NCBI GenBank assembly: GCA_030847615.1
Contig: JAUMIR010000011.1
Coordinates: 36,811,001-36,875,000, forward strand
Direction of reading: 5' to 3'
Length of the DNA stretch: 64,000 nucleotides
Source of the DNA: Gambelia wislizenii
Lineage: Eukaryota > Chordata > Lepidosauria > Squamata > Crotaphytidae
Made by a program: the position numbers and the translations under genes. The notes beneath the pieces are model-generated. The model saw only the letters and a list, made by a program, of their open reading frames with translations. It had not been told where the DNA came from and searched no databases. This document shows positions 22,693 to 64,000 of this stretch, piece after piece. The stretch's first letter is position 1; every line of letters begins with the position of its first letter.

Positions 22693-23170
22693 TTTAAAGA
22701 TGGTGGCCAGGAATGATTTTCATCAATTTGCTGCTGATGAACTTTTTTAAAAAAGATATCCAAGGTGCAATGAGCAATTTTTTGATTTAACAGAGAAGCA
22801 AAAACAGCAATACAAAAACAAAAAACCCCACCTCGTTTTCTCGCCTTAGTGCTCATTTGCTATGGTGAAAAATCAACATGGCGACACCAGGTGCTTGCCC
22901 TCTTAGCAAGCCCCAACCCTGCACTCATCCAGCCAATCGGCTTTGTGCTTCGTTTCCTATGGGAAAACTATTCAAAGCGAATCGATATTTTTGGGCCCTC
23001 CTCCTTCCAAATACAGTGATTGTTTACTCCTGCATGGCAGAATGGGGTTGGACTGGATGGCCCTTGTGGTCTCTTCCAACTCTATGATTCTATGATATGA
23101 TACGGTATACCATTAAGACAGGTAGGATTCTCCTCACATTCCATGAGGAGCATTTTCACCATTTAGACAG
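22693..23170 (+). mobile_element. Family A, copy 4, with CR1 tail inserted
   Basis: Carries GCTTGCCCTCTTAGCAAGCC, CATCCAGCCAATCGGC and the terminal CATTTAGACA. A 3' end of CR1 (TGGACTGGATGGCCCTTGTG, then ATTCTATGA) interrupts it at about 23020-23100. Confidence 0.75.
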
Positions 23171-24105
23171 GCCCCCCAAGTCTGAGGCAGCCAGTACATG
23201 ACCTCTAACTGTGTCATGCAACCTGAGTCCTTGAGTAGACACAAATCTTGCCTTGGCATATGCCAGAACACTCCCTTCCTTCCTTCTCAGATTTGTTTTG
23301 TGTGTCAGAACCTCAAGGACATAAAGATCTGCCTTCCCAAAGCAGGTGAGTGCATGCTTTGTTTGGAATGTTATAGGAAAATGTGCAAAAACAGGACAAC
23401 CCAACTCATGCTAGTTCTGCAAAAGCCATCTCATCTTGACACTCTTCCCAAATGAAGCTTTGTAGTAAATGGGGAGGCCAACTGCAAACTCCCAAGAAGC
23501 ATTTGCTTTATGCATTGTAAATCATCAACACTTATTCTCCCTCTCCCAGCCTCCCTCCCACACTCCCACACCCGCTAATTTAGCATCCTTTGAATTCCCA
23601 ACTCAATCCATCAGCCAAGAAGACATTTAAGGAAGACTGACCCCCTTCCTTCCTTCCATGTTGTGTTGGCTACTCAGGCACACACTTATCTTTAGATGAG
23701 TCACTGGTCGTGGGACACTGGCAAAGGTTAATTTTCATTTTTAATTGAATTTTTAAAAAGGAGGCAGCCAAAAAAAAAAAAAATAATCAGGCATGCAACC
23801 ATGAAATGGTCTGCCCATCTCTCAGAAGACGTACAAATATGTTAGGAACCAAGGATTAAGCATTATATAATCTCCCAGCAAAGAGCTTTCTTCCAAAAGA
23901 CATCAAGTAGCCCTACTGTTTTGGGTAAGTAGGGTGCTGGCCACCAAAAGCCAAACACCCCTCCCAACAAGCAAGGGGGTGCAAGAGATAATTAGATCTT
24001 GCAAGCAAGCAAGGTTTGGTAAGAAGCTAAATAGAGTAGGATTTACCTCTGGTGACTCTCCACCTAGTGGGAACTGGAGACCATTATAACAGACTTCCGG
24101 GCCCA
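23171..24105. other. Intergenic, unassigned
   Basis: No gene or repeat recognised apart from a poly(A) run near 23770. Confidence 0.3.
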
Positions 24106-24107
24106 CA

Positions 24108-24325
24108 GTGTGTGTTGTGTGCCTTCAAGTTGTTTCCGACTTATGGTGACCCTAAGGTGAACCTATCACAGGGTTTTCTTGGAAAGATTTGTTCAGACGG
24201 GGTTTGCCTTTGCCTTCCTCTGAAGCTGAGAGAGTGTGACTTGCTCAAGGTCAGCCAGGGATTTGAACTCTGGTCTTCAGAGTCATTGTCCAGTGCACAA
24301 ACTACTACATGACATTGCCTCTCTT
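24108..24325 (-). mobile_element. ACA-type tRNA-derived SINE (antisense)
   Basis: GTGTGCCTTCAAGTTGTTTC tail, CTCTGAAGCTGAGAGAGTGT body and GGGATTTGAACTCTGG in place of the B box. Confidence 0.8.
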
Positions 24326-24382
24326 TAGTTCCAGAAAATCAAGGATAAATGCTAATTCCTATACACACACAACAGACCAGAG

Positions 24383-24599
24383 CCCTATTCACACTACATA
24401 ATTAATGTGCTGTATTCCACTTTAACTGGCACAATATCCTATGGATTCTTGGGATTTGTAGTTTGGCGAGGCATCAGACCCCTCTGGCTGAGAATTCTAA
24501 ATACCTTCCCCGAACTGCACATCCCAGGATTCCCTAAGGCAGAATCATGGCAGGCGAATTGGAATCCTATTGCTGTAGTTGTGTAGTGTGAAAGGGCCA
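24383..24599. mobile_element. Palindromic MITE family B, copy 4
   Basis: Ends ATTCACACTACATAATTA and TAGTTGTGTAGTGTGAA; CTTGGGATTTGTAGTTT mirrored by AACTGCACATCCCAGG. Confidence 0.85.
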
Positions 24600-25118
24600 A
24601 GGTTTCCAATCTCTCCCAACAACCACTTTGCATCTGTAAGCTGAATAGTCCCCCTTTTATTTCATAGAAACATGAGCATGGTACCTTTATGCAAAGGTGG
24701 TGAGCTTTGCATAAAGGTTGGCTGTGGGATTTTTTTTTCAGTTGTTGTTCCAAGGCTGGTTATTCAAATAAAGGTGGAAGGAACTGCACGTCCTGGTAGA
24801 AATGAATCAGTTTCTTTTAATACCTTTCTTACATGGCCTTTAAAGAAAAGAAAAAAATCCCAAATACAAAATACCTTGTCAAAAACAGGCAAGTAATTAA
24901 AACTGGGTCATTTTAGAGGGCTTAGGGACATTTTTTTTTTAAATTGTATCCACTAACGCTGTAGGGACTCTGCCAGGTTTTGGGGATGGACACACACAGC
25001 CTAGCTAGAGATCAGCTGCTGCAAGGAAACTCTCAACTAACCCACATTTAGCTTTCATTAATACCTATAAATATGATCAAAACTATTATCACCTTGTAGG
25101 CTCTATGGAAAACATACG

Positions 25119-25728
25119 GACCTGTCTATACGATCAGGGGAAAATATGGATTGATGGGCACTAACGCCAATTCGAAGCAGCTTCTATTTGTCTTAACGGT
25201 TTTCTGGAAAAATTGCAGGCATGGGAAGCTATTTGCTTTTGCTGTCCCAACGGGAATGCCTGCGAATCAAGACGGCAGGCATGACTGAATTACTCACATT
25301 TTTATTGTTCCAAGTTGCTGCTACCGAACAATTTTTTTTAAAAAAAGTATATCTAAGGTGCAAAAGTGCAATACTCCACCTAAATAAATTTTAAAAAGAA
25401 AAGAAAAAAAGTGTTTTGTCGCCTGAATGCATGATCGCGAAAGCGAAAATCCAAGATGGCAGTTCTGGGCGCTTATCTTTTTAGCAAGCTCCATGTCCGA
25501 CCCATCAGCTTCCATTTCTGCTCTTTTGCAAGTGCGAATGGATGCAAATCCGATTGTCCAAATGAGCAACAATGGAGCTTTTTAAAAAATATGGGGAAAG
25601 TCACGAAGGATATGGAGGATTTGGCACCCTTCCTTCTGAATACTGCAATCCGATGCAGAATGCCATTAGGACAGGTAGGATTCCAAGCGAATTCTATGAG
25701 GATTATTTTTATTCCATTAAGACAACCC
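25119..25728 (+). mobile_element. Family A, copy 5
   Basis: Nearly full length: CCTGTCTATACGATCAGGGG at the left, TTCCATTAAGACAACCC at the right. Core contains AATCCAAGATGGCAG but only CCATCAG in place of the CCAAT box. Confidence 0.8.
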
Positions 25729-25769
25729 TATGGAGTTACATTCCTAATATACTGGCTAAGTTGGCTATA

Positions 25770-26014
25770 CAGTTGTCCCTCCATATTCACAGATTTGACA
25801 TTCACGGATTTGAGTATTCACGGCTTGAAAATATTCTTTAAAAAATAATAATCCAAAAAGCAAACCTTGATTTTGCCATCTTATATCAGGGGCACCATTT
25901 TGCTATGCCATTGCACATAATGGGACTTAAGTATTCATGGATTTGGGTATTCACCGGGTGTGTGTGTGTGTGTGTTCCTGGAACCAAACCCCAGCGAATG
26001 TGAAGGGACAACTG
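25770..26014. mobile_element. pogo/Tigger-like MITE (TA target)
   Basis: Starts CAGTTGTCCCTCCATATTCA, ends GTGAAGGGACAACTG, TA on both sides. Sister of 14598-14828; a short (TG) run near 25960 differs. Confidence 0.9.
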
Positions 26015-26154
26015 TATAGGCAGATCTGTGGGTGGTGAAACAATCCTGTATTAAGAAAACTACTTTCCTGTTGTTGGTGGAGAGAGAACCAGGGGACAGA
26101 CAGACAGTCAGCTAGACAGACAGAGACTGTCTCTAACTTCTGCTTTTTATGTTG

Positions 26155-26243
26155 CACACATAAAAAGCATGCATGCACACATATGCATGTGCATACACAG
26201 CCATGCCTGCATGCACACACACGCACACCCCACACATATACAA
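26155..26243 (+). repeat. CA/TG-rich microsatellite
   Basis: Imperfect CACACA and GCATGCATGC-type repeats just beyond the presumed DOCK11 polyA site. Confidence 0.7.
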
Positions 26244-26279
26244 ACTCCAGTTTGTTTACAAAAAAAAAGCTTTGTACAC

Positions 26280-63891
<37,612 letters not shown>

Positions 63892-63933
63892 CTGAGATTG
63901 AAAGAAAGCAACATCAAATGCTTTCCATCTTAG

Positions 63934-64000
63934 AATAATAGAATCACAGAATTGGAAGGGACCCCAAGAGCTTTCTAGTCCAACCCCCTGCTAACAAGGA
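63934..64000 (-). mobile_element. CR1 LINE 3' end, cut by window edge
   Basis: TAGAATAATAGAATCACAGA followed by the CR1 3' UTR start. Confidence 0.8.

Overview
This is vertebrate nuclear DNA: split genes with GT-AG introns, a CpG-rich promoter, and introns packed with CR1, L1, L2-like and other LINEs, tRNA- and 5S-derived SINEs, hAT-like and pogo/Tigger-like DNA transposons, microsatellites and minisatellites. The repeats (CR1 tails in ATTCTATG repeats, SINEs ending in ACA repeats, 5S-derived SINEs) suggest a squamate reptile, probably a lizard. That is inferred from repeat content; no species marker was seen. Two protein-coding genes were found, both on the minus strand and both cut by the window edges. 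DOCK11 (about 26.3-63.9 kb) enters from the right and ends in the window. I could assemble its last 18 coding exons by hand with every splice phase compatible: about 775 residues covering part of the helical-repeat region, the whole DHR-2 GEF domain and the C-terminal tail. IL13RA1 (about 0.8-16.4 kb) lies downstream in the same orientation. Its first five coding exons are present (221 codons: signal peptide, D1 and D2); the D3, transmembrane and cytoplasmic exons lie beyond the left edge. DOCK11 and IL13RA1 are also neighbours on human Xq24, which supports both calls. Layout: 1-16.4 kb is IL13RA1 exons and introns, including a 10.6-kb intron 1. 16.3-16.5 kb is the CpG-rich promoter and exon 1, flanked by two unrelated minisatellites (15.7-16.1 and 16.55-17.5 kb). 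17.5-26.2 kb is intergenic and repeat-rich. 26.3-26.7 kb holds the last DOCK11 exon, its 3' UTR and a likely polyA signal. 26.7-63.9 kb alternates DOCK11 exons and introns. The repeats are layered: several transposons sit inside others, so a relative insertion order can be read. The most notable non-genic structures are a roughly 600-bp terminal-inverted-repeat family in about eleven copies with a conserved CCAAT-type promoter-like core, a 326-bp near-palindrome in the last DOCK11 intron, a 114-bp minisatellite carrying octamer and CCAAT motifs, and a run of CTC codons that encodes the leucine core of the IL13RA1 signal peptide. The two genes are not a functional pathway: DOCK11 is a Cdc42-activating GEF and IL13RA1 a cytokine receptor. 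I saw no undescribed gene system, no functional RNA gene and no CRISPR array.
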